In this document: positions 1 through 11,125 of the stretch, one piece after another | How positions within the stretch are numbered: the first letter of the stretch is position 1 | Layout of the letters: every line of letters starts with the position of its first letter | DNA from: Gemmatimonadales bacterium | Lineage (GTDB): Bacteria; Gemmatimonadota; Gemmatimonadetes; Longimicrobiales; Gaopeijiaceae | NCBI GenBank assembly: GCA_007695195.1 | Contig: REEG01000127.1 | Span: forward strand, 1 to 38,908 | DNA length: 38,908 bases | Direction of reading: 5' to 3' | Notes under the pieces: model-generated | What the model saw: the letters and a program-made list of their open reading frames with translations, nothing else | Databases searched by the model: none | What the model was told of the DNA's origin: nothing | Program-made: the position numbers and the translations under genes

Positions 1-333
1 GTTGTAATAGGGGGTCACCACCATTACGGCGTCGACGCCCCATCCGGCCATCTCCCGGGTCTCATCCACGGTGCGGGCGGTATAGTTTCCGCTCACACCG
101 CCCACCACCGGCGCTCGGCCCTTCACCTCGTCCACCACCACCTCCACCACCTTCCGCTGCTCCAGGGGCGTCAGCGTCTGGGCCTCTCCGGTGGAGCCGC
201 AGGGTACCAGGAAGTCCACACCCTGGTCGAGTTGCCAGGCCACGTGCCGGCGGAGAGCCTCTTCATCGACCTCACGACCGGGGGTGAGGGGTGTGATGAT
301 GGCGGTCCCGCATCCCCTGAGCGTCAGGGTCAT
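1..333 (-). CDS. dapA: 4-hydroxy-tetrahydrodipicolinate synthase, N-terminal part (cut by window edge)
   Basis: DapA condenses pyruvate with aspartate semialdehyde in the diaminopimelate/lysine pathway, in the cytoplasm. Only the first 111 codons are in the window; the frame runs open off the left edge. Visible family marks are the N-terminal 'GCGTAIITPL' strand, the substrate-loop motif GSTGE (GTTGE in E. coli, so one conservative Thr-to-Ser change) and the VTPYYN motif holding the active-site tyrosine, which is the last thing seen. The Schiff-base lysine lies outside. The ATG overlaps the dapB stop as ATGA, and a GGGAG ribosome site lies about 8 bases upstream. It is the last visible gene of the M20-lysC-dapB-dapA operon. 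Confidence 0.95.
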   Translation of the reverse strand, partial: MTLTLRGCGTAIITPLTPGREVDEEALRRHVAWQLDQGVDFLVPCGSTGEAQTLTPLEQRKVVEVVVDEVKGRAPVVGGVSGNYTARTVDETREMAGWGVDAVMVVTPYYN

Positions 334-1028
334 GGTTCGTCTCCCGAAAGAATGTCCTCAAAGGTGAATACCCCCTTGCGCCCACAGAGCCACTCCGCCG
401 CCGTCACGGCCCCGTCGGCAAAGACCCCCCGATCCCGCACGGTGTGAACCAGGGAGATCGATTCGTAGCGCCCATCCACCTCCAAGGCGTGGGTCCCGGG
501 GATCCATCCGGTTCTGAGAGAGGTGACGGGCCACTCCCGCTCCCCGTTCTCAGCCACCAGGGCATCCCTCAGCTTGAGGGCGGTACCGGAAGGCGCGTCC
601 ACCTTCTCCCGGTGGTGCCACTCCACCAGCGTGGCGTCGAAGCCGGCCTGACCCCGGAGTGCTCGGGCCATCTCCCGCGCCGCCCGGAGGAGGATCTGCA
701 CCCCCACGGAGAAGTTGGCGGCGTGGAGAAGGGCGCCGCCGCCCGCCTGAACGAGTGCCTCCACGTCGGGAAGGTGGTCGAGCCACCCGGTGGTTCCGGT
801 GACCACGGGAATCCCCAGGTCGGCCAGCCGGACCAGGTTCGCCACCACGGCGTCGGGAGTGGTGAACTCCACCACCACCTCGGCCCCACCCAGCCGTTCG
901 GCGGTGAGGGCCTGACCGTCCGGATTCTCCTGTCGGCCCACCCGGGCCACCACCTGATGTCCCCGACCCTCGGCGGCAGTCTCCACGGCCTGCCCCATCC
1001 TGCCGGTTCCCACAATGGCGAGCTTCAT
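330..1028 (-). CDS. dapB: 4-hydroxy-tetrahydrodipicolinate reductase
   Basis: DapB reduces the DapA product with NAD(P)H in the second committed step of lysine/diaminopimelate synthesis. The 232-residue protein starts MKLAIVGTGRMGQAV, a Rossmann GxGxxG motif. It continues with EFTTPDAV (about residue 54), VTGTTGW (76-82) and the signature EWHHREKVDAPSGTA (136-150), which holds the catalytic His138-His139 pair and Lys142. It is shorter than the E. coli enzyme (273 residues) but typical of the compact form. An open frame extends further upstream, but the ATG at 1028 matches the family start and forms an ATGA overlap with the lysC stop, so the genes are probably translationally coupled. The stop in turn overlaps the dapA start. 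Confidence 0.97.
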   Translation of the reverse strand: MKLAIVGTGRMGQAVETAAEGRGHQVVARVGRQENPDGQALTAERLGGAEVVVEFTTPDAVVANLVRLADLGIPVVTGTTGWLDHLPDVEALVQAGGGALLHAANFSVGVQILLRAAREMARALRGQAGFDATLVEWHHREKVDAPSGTALKLRDALVAENGEREWPVTSLRTGWIPGTHALEVDGRYESISLVHTVRDRGVFADGAVTAAEWLCGRKGVFTFEDILSGDEP

Positions 1029-2368
1029 GCCGACTCCTCGATGAATTCGCGGTGGAGAGCCCGGACCGCGTTGAAGGCCTCTTCTTCCCGAACCACGAAG
1101 GTGAGGTTGGTGCTCGAGGCGCCCTGGGAGACGACCTCGACATTGATGGACCGGATGGCGCTGAAGATCCGAGCTGCGATCCCGGGCGTGTCCCGGAGGG
1201 CGAGTCCCACCACTGCCACGATGGCGCGTTCCGGGGCGAAGGCGACCTCTCCCAAAGCTTCCAGGTCTTCCCGGAGCTTCTCCAGAGGGAAGGAGTTCTC
1301 CACCGTCATGGAGACGCTCACCTCGCTGGTGGCCAGGACATCCACCGAGATCCGGTGGCGTTCGAAAACCTCGAAGAGGCGGCGAAGGAAGCCCGAGGCG
1401 CCCAGCATGCGAGGCGAGGTCACGTTCACAATGGTGATCCCCCTTTTGCAGGAGATCGCCCGAACCGGAGAGGGACCCACCTGCCCCGGGTCCGCGGTGG
1501 AGATGACCCGGGTCCCGGTTCGGTGGGGAGCGAAGGAGTTCAGGACCACGCAAGGGATCCCCGCCTCAACCAGCGGTGCCTGAGTGGCGGGGTGGAGGAC
1601 CTTGGCTCCGAAGGCGGCGAGCTCCGCCGCCTCATGATGACTGGCCACTGTGAGGAGTCGGGCCTGGGGTACTACCCGGGGATCGGCGGTCATGATGCCG
1701 TCCACATCGGTCCAAATCTCTACACGGTCCACCTCCAGCGCAGCGCCCAGGAGGGCGGCAGTGTAGTCGGAACCGCCCCGGCCCAGGGTGGTGGGTCGGC
1801 CGTCCGGACCTGAGCCCAGGAATCCCTGGCTCACGGGAACTACCCCGGTCCCCAGATGGTGAAGGAACGCATCATGGGCACGGGCCGGCAGGCCCTCCCG
1901 CTCCGGAGCGGCCGAGGTGAAGTAGCCGTCGGTGCGGATCACCGAGCGCACGTCCACCCACGCCGAGCGGACTCCTCCCTTCTCCAGGGCGGCCGCCACC
2001 AGGCGGGAACTCCAGAGCTCTCCATGCCCCACCACGAAATCCAGTAGGTCCCCCTCCGGGACGGTGTCGCCCAGCACCTCCAGGGTGGAGGCAAGGCGAT
2101 CCGCCTCCAGGACGGTGGGCTCCGTGACCTTCGCCGGGAGCTCCAACTCCAGCGCCAGGGCCTGATGCCGCTCCAGTAGGGTTTCGACGGCGGCCTTCCG
2201 CTCCTGCGCCGCGAGTAGGGGAAGTCCGAGGAGTGCATTGGATACCCGGGCCAGCGCCGAGACCACCACCAGGGGTCGCTCCGCCTTCCGGGTGCGGACG
2301 ATCTCCACCAGCCGACGAATGGCGGGGGCATCGGCCACGGAAGTCCCACCGAACTTCATGACGATCAC
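1025..2368 (-). CDS. lysC: aspartate kinase (aspartokinase)
   Basis: Aspartokinase phosphorylates aspartate and is the usual feedback-controlled entry to lysine, threonine and methionine synthesis. The protein (447 residues) opens MIVMKFGGTSVAD, the kinase nucleotide-binding signature, and carries GRGGSDYTAALLGAAL and the VDGIMTADPR loop of the amino-acid kinase fold. From about residue 290 two ACT domains follow (TIVNVTSPRMLGASGFLRRL..., then VAVVGLALRDTPGIAARIF...), the normal place for allosteric amino-acid binding. It is monofunctional, with no homoserine dehydrogenase part. I chose GTG at 2368 because it overlaps the upstream stop as GTGA and gives the common MIVMKFGG start; an in-frame ATG at 2359 is the alternative. 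Confidence 0.95.
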   Translation of the reverse strand: MIVMKFGGTSVADAPAIRRLVEIVRTRKAERPLVVVSALARVSNALLGLPLLAAQERKAAVETLLERHQALALELELPAKVTEPTVLEADRLASTLEVLGDTVPEGDLLDFVVGHGELWSSRLVAAALEKGGVRSAWVDVRSVIRTDGYFTSAAPEREGLPARAHDAFLHHLGTGVVPVSQGFLGSGPDGRPTTLGRGGSDYTAALLGAALEVDRVEIWTDVDGIMTADPRVVPQARLLTVASHHEAAELAAFGAKVLHPATQAPLVEAGIPCVVLNSFAPHRTGTRVISTADPGQVGPSPVRAISCKRGITIVNVTSPRMLGASGFLRRLFEVFERHRISVDVLATSEVSVSMTVENSFPLEKLREDLEALGEVAFAPERAIVAVVGLALRDTPGIAARIFSAIRSINVEVVSQGASSTNLTFVVREEEAFNAVRALHREFIEESA

Positions 2369-3423
2369 GGCGTTGCCTTCGGGGCCGGGTCGGCCATTTC
2401 CAGGAGCTGCCGGCAGAGACGAACATACGATTCCACGGCCTCCCGGAGCTCGGACTTCCGGATCCGCTCTCCGTCGGTGTGGGCTACCCGGATCGTACCC
2501 GGCCCCAGTTGGTATCCCGCTCCCCACGGCGCCAGGAGGGCGAGGTCCGAGGTGTAGCGCACTGTTACGGTGTCCCAACCGGGAAGGGGGGCCGACTGCA
2601 CCGCGGGGATATCCAGGGGGAAAGTGAGTCGGAGGTGCGGCCCTAAGGGGGCCACGGCCTTGGCGAAGACTTCCCTCAGGCGAGAAGAGGGTTCCACGGT
2701 TCTCACCAGGAGAGCCGCCGAGGCGGACGGAGCGAGGACGTTGGGAGCCACACCACCCTCCACCAGTCCCACATTCAGGGTAGAGTCCCCCAGCAAGGGA
2801 TCGGACGGTAGGGGGATGGCCCGGATCCGCTCCAGGGCGTCCAGGAGGAGATGGATGGCGGAGCGTCCTTCTTCAGGATGGGCGGAGTGAGCGGAGACTC
2901 CTTCCGCTTCCAGGAGGATGCGAAGCGCTCCCTTCTGCCCGATGGATAGGCGACCCTCGGTGGGTTCGCCGTTCACCAGGAAGCGGCCCCTAGGCTCAAG
3001 CTCAGCGGCTGCCAAGGCACCCTGGGAGCCGTCCTCCTCTCCCACCAGGAAGAGGAGGCCCACCCGCCGCTCCCCCGCCCGTTGGAGGTGTCCCGCCGCG
3101 ACCATCATAGCGGCGGCGATTCCCTTCGCGTCACAGGTGCCCCGCCCGTGAAGCCACTCCTCGTCTTCCCGCAAGGGAAGGTGGGGGGGGACCACATCCA
3201 GATGCGTGGAGAGGACCACCAGCGGAGGGTCTAGGGTGGCGAAGAGGTTGTCCCGCCCCGGGGCGACCGGTTGCCGACGCACGACCCAGTCGGCCTCGAT
3301 CAGGATCTCTTCGACCCGGTCCACAACCGTACCCTCCGCTCCCGTGGGGGAGGGGATGGCCACCAGTTCCCGTGTGAGATCCACTGGGTCCATGCACGAA
3401 TGTGCCCCGTGCGCGAGGCGCAT
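2365..3423 (-). CDS. M20-family deacylase, DapE/ArgE/LysK-like
   Basis: This is a zinc-dependent amidohydrolase of the M20 family, 352 residues. Metal and catalytic motifs are in order: STHLDVVPP (His74, Asp76), GRGTCDAKG (bridging Asp98), VGEEDGSQG (Glu129-Glu130) and NGEPTEG (Glu153). The lid-domain SAHSAHPEEG follows, and a C-terminal VAHTDGER His. It is first in the operon with lysC, dapB and dapA, so an N-succinyl- or N-acetyl-diaminopimelate deacylase role is the best inference. LysK- or ArgE-type specificity cannot be excluded from sequence. The ATG at 3423 has an AGGAG site six bases upstream; ATG 3393 (MDPVDLTREL) lacks a good site but would match many family members. Confidence 0.85.
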   Translation of the reverse strand: MRLAHGAHSCMDPVDLTRELVAIPSPTGAEGTVVDRVEEILIEADWVVRRQPVAPGRDNLFATLDPPLVVLSTHLDVVPPHLPLREDEEWLHGRGTCDAKGIAAAMMVAAGHLQRAGERRVGLLFLVGEEDGSQGALAAAELEPRGRFLVNGEPTEGRLSIGQKGALRILLEAEGVSAHSAHPEEGRSAIHLLLDALERIRAIPLPSDPLLGDSTLNVGLVEGGVAPNVLAPSASAALLVRTVEPSSRLREVFAKAVAPLGPHLRLTFPLDIPAVQSAPLPGWDTVTVRYTSDLALLAPWGAGYQLGPGTIRVAHTDGERIRKSELREAVESYVRLCRQLLEMADPAPKATP

Positions 3424-3574
3424 CCGGAGCTCCTGATGAGGGTTGAGAATCACGGAAGCTAGAAGGGGGCATCTCGTGGCACAACCGGCCATGCCTTCGC
3501 TTTTTCCAAAGTGTGGTTTCCCATATACATCGGGCTGTTCTCCCCGGTGGTGCCGTCTCCGCTTGGGGCGCAAC

Positions 3575-3624
3575 GAAAAACACCGCGCACCCAGAGCATC
3601 AAAACGGCTCCGGTTGCGCGGTGT
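3575..3624 (-). terminator. rho-independent terminator of katG
   Basis: A perfect 10-bp stem (ACACCGCGCA / TGCGCGGTGT, 3580-3589 with 3615-3624) encloses a 25-base loop. On the minus strand it is followed by a run of five T (3576-3580, partly in the stem). It lies 44 bases past the katG stop and before the lysine operon, so it should end katG transcription. Confidence 0.75.
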
Positions 3625-3667
3625 CTGTCCTCCCGGCGGGAAGGGACCGTCCTTTGTCGCCGCTACT

Positions 3668-5908
<2,241 letters not shown>

Positions 5909-5933
5909 GCACCACAATCTGCCGGAATGGTTG

Positions 5934-5973
5934 ATTAGATGCAACGCCTGGACGGGTTCGATGCAACGCCTGG
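5934..5973 (-). promoter_or_regulatory. katG promoter region with a 22-bp-spaced direct repeat
   Basis: The 14-mer GATGCAACGCCTGG occurs twice, at 5938-5951 and 5960-5973, exactly 22 bp apart, about two helical turns. On the katG strand the gene-proximal copy runs into TCTAAT (5934-5939), a possible -10 box matching the consensus at five of six positions. Two sites on one DNA face next to a -10 box look like binding sites for a dimeric activator of katG. The regulator is unknown. Confidence 0.4.
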
Positions 5974-6006
5974 CCGGGGAGGGAGAGCGTGGTCGAACCG
6001 CTCCGG

Positions 6007-7392
6007 TCACCCTCCCGTCAGCATGGGTCCCAGCACCCAGATGACTACCCGGAAGTAGATGAGGAGTCCCACCACATCCATGACCGTGGTGATCCCCGGC
6101 GACGAGGTGAGGGCCGGGTCGATCCCCAGCTTCCGGAAGAGGAAGGGGAGGCTGGCGCCCACCAGGTTCGCGCACAGGGCAATGAGGACCATGGTGATCC
6201 CAAGCGCCACCGCGATCCGTGGCTCGGCTCGGAAGAAGAGGACATACCCGGTCATGAACAGCCCGAACGCCAGGCCCAGGAGGATTCCCGTGCGGAGCTC
6301 CTTCCAGAACACGCTCAGGTAGTCCTTGAGCTCCAGCTCCCGGGTGGCCAGCGCCCGCACCACCAGCGTCGCCACCTGCGCTCCTACATTCCCGCCCGTT
6401 CCGATGAGAAGGGGGATGAAGGCGGCCAGGATCACCACCTCGGCGATGATGTCCTCGTAGTAGTTGATGACGTTGAAGGTCAGGGTCATGGAGACCACCA
6501 GGAGAATCAGCCACGAGGCCCTCTTCCGGAAGAGGAGCCAAGGGGTGGCCCGCACGTAGTCGATATCGATGGGGGCGGCGCCGAGCCGGCGGATGTCCTC
6601 GGTGGCTTCTTCCGTGACCACGTCCAGGACGTCGTCGACGGTGACGATTCCCACCATCCGATCCTCCTCGTCCACTACCGGGAGAACCGTGAAGTCGTAG
6701 TCCGCCATGATACGGGCCACGTCTTCCTGGTCCGTATCGGTGCGGACATAGACCACGTCCGGGTTCATCATCTCGTGGACCCGTCGCTCCGGAGGGGAGA
6801 CGATGAGCTGCCTCAGCGAAAGGACCCCTGTGAGCCGTCCCTGGGCATCGGCCACGTAGAGGTAGTAGATGGTCTCGGCGTCGGGGCCGGCGCGACGGAG
6901 GAAGGCCAGCACCTTCGCCGCAGTCATGGAGGAGCGGACCGCCACGAACTCCGGGGTCATGAGCCCCCCGGCCTCCTCCTCGTCGTACCCGCTCAGGGCG
7001 TCGGCCACCGCCAGGGTCCCGGGATCCAGGACCTCGCGCACTTCCCGGGAGTGCTCCGGGTCGAAGTTCTCCAGTGCCTGCAGGGTGTCGGCCAGATCGT
7101 CGGGAGACAGCTCCTCCAGGACATCGGCCACCTGTGGCAGGGACAGGGCCTGGAGGATCTCGGGTTGTTCCTCGGCGCTCAGGTTCGACAGAAGCTCCGC
7201 CGCAGCCTCGGAAGGAAGGGCGGCCAGCACCCGTTCCCGCTCTCCCGGCTCCAGTTCGTACCAGAGGTCGAGGAGGGTCTGGGGACGGACATCGGCGAGA
7301 AATGCGGCCAGGGCGTCGATCCCCTGGGAGGGGGCATCGAGGGCGGCCTTCAGTCTCGGTAGGAGATCGGGGGTGTCGGATATGGCGTCCAT
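6007..7392 (-). CDS. mgtE: magnesium transporter MgtE
   Basis: MgtE is an inner-membrane Mg2+ channel gated by cytoplasmic Mg2+. This 461-residue protein has the full architecture: an N-terminal helical superhelix domain (about 1-135, with ERERVLAALPSEAAAELLSNL and repeated LP/LS helices) and two CBS domains (about 140-265; LMTPEFVAV... and MMNPDVVYV...VVDEEDRMVGIVTVDDV). A connecting helix follows, then five membrane segments from about residue 295. The pore motif PLLIGTGGNVGAQ and the conserved GIDPA Asp before the last segment are present. It is transcribed alone, away from the propeller operon. No Mg-riboswitch-like leader was recognised in the 135 or so bases available upstream. Confidence 0.95.
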   Translation of the reverse strand: MDAISDTPDLLPRLKAALDAPSQGIDALAAFLADVRPQTLLDLWYELEPGERERVLAALPSEAAAELLSNLSAEEQPEILQALSLPQVADVLEELSPDDLADTLQALENFDPEHSREVREVLDPGTLAVADALSGYDEEEAGGLMTPEFVAVRSSMTAAKVLAFLRRAGPDAETIYYLYVADAQGRLTGVLSLRQLIVSPPERRVHEMMNPDVVYVRTDTDQEDVARIMADYDFTVLPVVDEEDRMVGIVTVDDVLDVVTEEATEDIRRLGAAPIDIDYVRATPWLLFRKRASWLILLVVSMTLTFNVINYYEDIIAEVVILAAFIPLLIGTGGNVGAQVATLVVRALATRELELKDYLSVFWKELRTGILLGLAFGLFMTGYVLFFRAEPRIAVALGITMVLIALCANLVGASLPFLFRKLGIDPALTSSPGITTVMDVVGLLIYFRVVIWVLGPMLTGG

Positions 7393-7568
7393 GAAGGGAA
7401 GTCTACTGTGGAGGCCTCGGGGGGGCCACCGCCGGGATTCCCCCGAGGTGGCCGTCTCGCCCTCCGGTCGCTACCATTGCGCAGTTTGCGACCAGTACAA
7501 GGGAAACGCTGAGTTCTCGGTCCGAACCCATGACCGCGTCTTCCCTTCGCCCCAACCCCGGAGTGATC

Positions 7569-9947
7569 ATGCCCGTGATTCGTTGGATGAACGCCCTTCT
7601 CCTTCCCCTTCTACTCCTTGGCTTCGCTGCCCCGCCCGGCGCCGCCCAGACCTTCATCGGTGGAGAGGAAGCGGCTCCCCTCATGGCGGCGTTCGGGGGT
7701 CAGATCGTTCTCTCCGAGGGACAGATCATCGTGGGCGAGGGCGGGAATACGGTGCGTCCCGGGATGGTGCACATCCACGAGCGGGTGGGCGGGGAGTGGG
7801 TGCGGACGGCGACCCTCATGGCCGAGGATGCCGAGATGATGGACGGGTTCGGGACGGCGGTGGCCGTGTCCGGAGGCGAGATGCTGGTGGCCGGAAACCA
7901 CGGCCTCTACCGGTTCACCCGGCAGGATGGCGAGTGGGTGGCGGCCGGGCGGCTCTCGGAAGAAGGCCTGGACGGCGACGATGCCTTCGGGTCTGAGCTG
8001 GCCCTGAGCGGCGACGTCGCCCTGGTGGGGGCCCCGGCAGCCGCCTCCGGTGCCGGCGCCGTCCACCTCTTCCGCCGCAGCGGAGGCGAGTGGGTCCGAG
8101 TGGGTGGAATCACCCTCCCCGACGGCCAGGAGAACGACCGGTTCGGGACAGCGTTGGCCCTGGACGGTGACCACGCCCTCATCGGCGCTCCCGGACGGGG
8201 CGACGGCAACGGGGCCGCCGCCATCTTCCGGGTCCACGACGACGGCGCCGAGATGGTGGCCGAACTCCAGGGGGCCGGCCTGTCGGGTGGTGACCGGTTC
8301 GGGTCGACGGTGGCCTTCCTCCACGGCCTGGTCTTCGTGGGGGCCCCGGAGAGCGCCGGCGCCGGAGCCGTCTTCGCCTTCGCGGAGTCGGGGAATGGTT
8401 GGCAGCAGGCCGGACGCTGGACTCCCTTCGACGGGGTCCCCCGGCAGGGGCGGCGCCCCGGCAGCGCCTTCGGAGTGGATATGGCCGCCACCGACGGAGC
8501 CGTGTGGGTGGGGTCGAGCCAGGGAATCTACGTCTTTGAACTGGACGAAGAGGGGGCCGTGTCCCGGGTGGTCCGGGATCGGGGAGGGGAGATCGGCGGC
8601 GGATTCGGGAGCACGGTGACGGCCCACGGCACCCTGGCGGCGGTGGGGGCTCCCCGCGCCGACTTCGGGGTCGGGCAGGTGGTGGTTTACGAGAACGGCG
8701 AGGTGACGGCGGTGCTGGGAAGCCAGCCCGAGGAGTTCGACCGGGTGGTTGGGAGTGAGGTCTCCTGCGTGGACGGCCGGGCCGGCGTGTGGGAGTGCAG
8801 CGAGGTGAACCTCCTCTCGTATCTGCCCGTCACCGAGCTGTCCGGGGATGGGAGCCGGGGTCTCCGGTCCAACGACAACTGGGGGTGGCAGGATCCGGAG
8901 ACCGGTCGCAAGTACGCCCTGGTGGGGCTCACCGACCGGAGCTCCTTCGTGGACGTGACCGACGCCGAGAACCCGCGGGTGGTGGGTATCCTCATGATGA
9001 CCGAGGGCGCCAACGGAAGCGCGTGGCGAGACCTCAAGACCTTCGGGAACCACGTCTTCATCGTGTCCGACGCCGCCGGCCCCCACGGCATGCAGATCTT
9101 CGACCTGACCCGGCTCCGGGAGCATACCAGCGGCCCCCCGGTCTTCTTCGACGAGGACCTGGTGTATGACCGGATCGCCAGCGCCCACAATGTGGTCATC
9201 AACACGGACATCGGACACGCCTACATCGTGGGCGCCGGTGGCGGAGGCGAGACCTGCGGTGGGGGGCTCCACATCGTGGACATCAACGATCCCCTGAACC
9301 CGGTCTTCGCCGGTTGCTTCTCGGATCCGGAGACGGGGCGGGCAGGAACGGGGTACACCCACGACGCCCAGTGCGTCATCTATGACGGTCCCGACACCGA
9401 GTGGGTGGGGCGGGCCATCTGCCTGGGCTCCAACGAGACGGCCCTCTCCATTGCCGATGTGACGGATCCGGCCAACGCCGTGAAGATCTCCAGCGCCACC
9501 TACCCCAACGTGGCCTACTCCCATCAGGGGTGGCTCACCGAAGACCACCGCTGGTTCTACATGAACGACGAGTTGGACGAGATCGCCGGGCTGGTGGATC
9601 GGACCCGCACCATCATCTGGGACGTGTCCGATCTCAGCGACCCACAGGTGGCCGGCGAGTTCTTCAGTTCCGAGGCGGCGTCGGACCACAACCTCTACAT
9701 CGTGGGCAACCTCATGTACCAGTCCAACTACAAGGCCGGCCTTAGGGTCATTGACATCACCGAGCCCCTGGAGCCGGTGGAGGTGGGCTTCTTCGACACG
9801 GTGCCCTACGGCGACAACAGCCCGGGGACCTCAGGGGCCTGGTCCAACTACCCCTTCTTCCTGGACGGCACGGTGATCTCCACCGGCGGCGCCGAGGGCC
9901 TCTTCATGCTCCGTCCCACCGTGGGTGGGGTGGTCTTCCAGGACTGA
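7569..9947 (+). CDS. secreted FG-GAP/choice-of-anchor B beta-propeller protein
   Basis: The 792-residue exported protein begins with a signal peptide (MPVIRWMNALLLPLLLLGFAAPPGAAQ). The N-terminal half has at least five FG-GAP-like blades, recognisable by D-x-FG-[ST] and VGAP words (DAFGSELALSGDVALVGAP, DRFGTALALDGDHALIGAPG and so on). The C-terminal half (about 405-790) is a choice-of-anchor B type propeller with LVIVD-like strands such as SSFVDVTDAENPRVVG, GLHIVDINDPLNPVFAG and GLRVIDITEPLEPVEVG. The start at 7569 has GGAG upstream; an in-frame ATG at 7530 would place 13 residues before the signal. It is first of three tightly spaced propeller genes. The extracellular ligand is unknown, and no sorting tail was seen at the C-terminus. 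Confidence 0.85.
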   Translation: MPVIRWMNALLLPLLLLGFAAPPGAAQTFIGGEEAAPLMAAFGGQIVLSEGQIIVGEGGNTVRPGMVHIHERVGGEWVRTATLMAEDAEMMDGFGTAVAVSGGEMLVAGNHGLYRFTRQDGEWVAAGRLSEEGLDGDDAFGSELALSGDVALVGAPAAASGAGAVHLFRRSGGEWVRVGGITLPDGQENDRFGTALALDGDHALIGAPGRGDGNGAAAIFRVHDDGAEMVAELQGAGLSGGDRFGSTVAFLHGLVFVGAPESAGAGAVFAFAESGNGWQQAGRWTPFDGVPRQGRRPGSAFGVDMAATDGAVWVGSSQGIYVFELDEEGAVSRVVRDRGGEIGGGFGSTVTAHGTLAAVGAPRADFGVGQVVVYENGEVTAVLGSQPEEFDRVVGSEVSCVDGRAGVWECSEVNLLSYLPVTELSGDGSRGLRSNDNWGWQDPETGRKYALVGLTDRSSFVDVTDAENPRVVGILMMTEGANGSAWRDLKTFGNHVFIVSDAAGPHGMQIFDLTRLREHTSGPPVFFDEDLVYDRIASAHNVVINTDIGHAYIVGAGGGGETCGGGLHIVDINDPLNPVFAGCFSDPETGRAGTGYTHDAQCVIYDGPDTEWVGRAICLGSNETALSIADVTDPANAVKISSATYPNVAYSHQGWLTEDHRWFYMNDELDEIAGLVDRTRTIIWDVSDLSDPQVAGEFFSSEAASDHNLYIVGNLMYQSNYKAGLRVIDITEPLEPVEVGFFDTVPYGDNSPGTSGAWSNYPFFLDGTVISTGGAEGLFMLRPTVGGVVFQD

Positions 9948-9952
9948 CGACT

Positions 9953-11125
9953 ATGCGACGCTGGATCCCGATTCTCGTTCTTCTGGTTCTCGGGGCACCG
10001 GCCGTCCCCGGGGCGGCCCTGGCCCAGGAGTACATCTACGTATCGTTGCAGGGGGAGGCAGGGGTGGCGGTGGTGGATGCCGCCACCTTTGAGGAGGTGG
10101 ACCGGGTCGATCTCACGGAGCTGGGGTTCTCGGCCAACGCCAACCCCCACCACACGGCGGTGGACCCGGATGGATCCCACTGGTATGTCTCCCTCATCAC
10201 CGAGAACCGGGTGGTGAGGTTCGACCGGGAGAACCGGATGGTGGGGCAGGCCGAGCTGGAGGCCCCGGGGCTCATGGTGCGAGATCCGGACGGCCCGTGG
10301 CTCTACGTGGCCCGCTCCATGATGGCCGCGGACCCGCCCCGGTCGGTGGGACGCATCCACACCGGCACCATGGAGGTGGAGGAGATGGACGTCTTCTTCC
10401 CCCGCCCCCATGCGGTGGCGCTGGCGCCGGGGCTCCAACGGATCTTCTCGGCGAGTCTTTCCCAGAACCAGATGGGGTCCCTGGCGGTGGAGACGCTGGA
10501 GATGGGACTCCTGAACCTGGACGGGCCCATCCATACGGTGGTGCAGGTGGCCGTGTCGCCGGATGAGTCCACCCTGGTGGCCACCGGGGAACTCACCGGC
10601 CGCCTCCTCATCTTTGATCTGGCGGCGCCGGACGAGCCGGAGCTTCGTCACTCGGTGGAGGTGGGGAGTGGGCCCTGGCATCCGGTCTTCGAGCCGGGCG
10701 GGACCCGGGTGTGGATGGGGCTGAAGGGCGACGACGAGGTGGTGGCGGTGGATGTAGTGACGGGCGAGGTGGTGGAGCGGATCTCCCACCCCGCCTTCCA
10801 CGGGCCCCACGGTGCGCTCATCCGGTCCGACGGCCGCTACCTCTTCCTGTCGTCCAGCGGACCTGGCGGGATGGCGGTGGGGCAGACGTTGGCGGGGGGA
10901 GCCCACCACGGGATGCATCACGGAGACCCGGACCACCGGCCGGATCACGGCCACCCGCCGGACCCTGTCCAGGATCCGGGCCATGCCCACGGCCCCGAGG
11001 CCGGGGATGCCGAGGCGCCCCGGACCGTAGGCACCCTGAGCGTCCTCGACCTCTCCACCGGCGAGGTGGTCCGGGTGCTGGAGATGGGGCGGAATACCAC
11101 GGGGATCGGGATGCGGCGCTGGTGA
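9953..11125 (+). CDS. exported YVTN-like beta-propeller with His-rich loop
   Basis: This 390-residue protein has an N-terminal signal peptide (MRRWIPILVLLVLGAPAVPGAALAQ). Its blades resemble YVTN/NHL/cytochrome-D1-type propellers (EYIYVSLQGEAGVAVVDAATFEEV, HPVFEPGGTRVWMGLKGDDEVVAVDVVTGEVV, GTLSVLDLSTGEVVRVL). Between two late blades is an insertion at residues 317-348 with nine histidines plus Asp and Pro, a likely metal-binding loop. It starts five bases after the upstream stop, and its own stop overlaps the next start as GTGA, so the three genes form an operon. Function unknown; a periplasmic or surface metal-binding propeller is an inference. Confidence 0.8.
   Translation: MRRWIPILVLLVLGAPAVPGAALAQEYIYVSLQGEAGVAVVDAATFEEVDRVDLTELGFSANANPHHTAVDPDGSHWYVSLITENRVVRFDRENRMVGQAELEAPGLMVRDPDGPWLYVARSMMAADPPRSVGRIHTGTMEVEEMDVFFPRPHAVALAPGLQRIFSASLSQNQMGSLAVETLEMGLLNLDGPIHTVVQVAVSPDESTLVATGELTGRLLIFDLAAPDEPELRHSVEVGSGPWHPVFEPGGTRVWMGLKGDDEVVAVDVVTGEVVERISHPAFHGPHGALIRSDGRYLFLSSSGPGGMAVGQTLAGGAHHGMHHGDPDHRPDHGHPPDPVQDPGHAHGPEAGDAEAPRTVGTLSVLDLSTGEVVRVLEMGRNTTGIGMRRW

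Noticed and set aside
7611-9689. 692-codon open frame on the minus strand
   Set aside because: Antisense shadow of the FG-GAP/choice-of-anchor B gene.
10711-11121. Upstream extension of the VCBS lipoprotein frame
   Set aside because: It lies inside the YVTN-like gene in another frame; the GTG at 11122 with the stop/start overlap and signal peptide is the better start.
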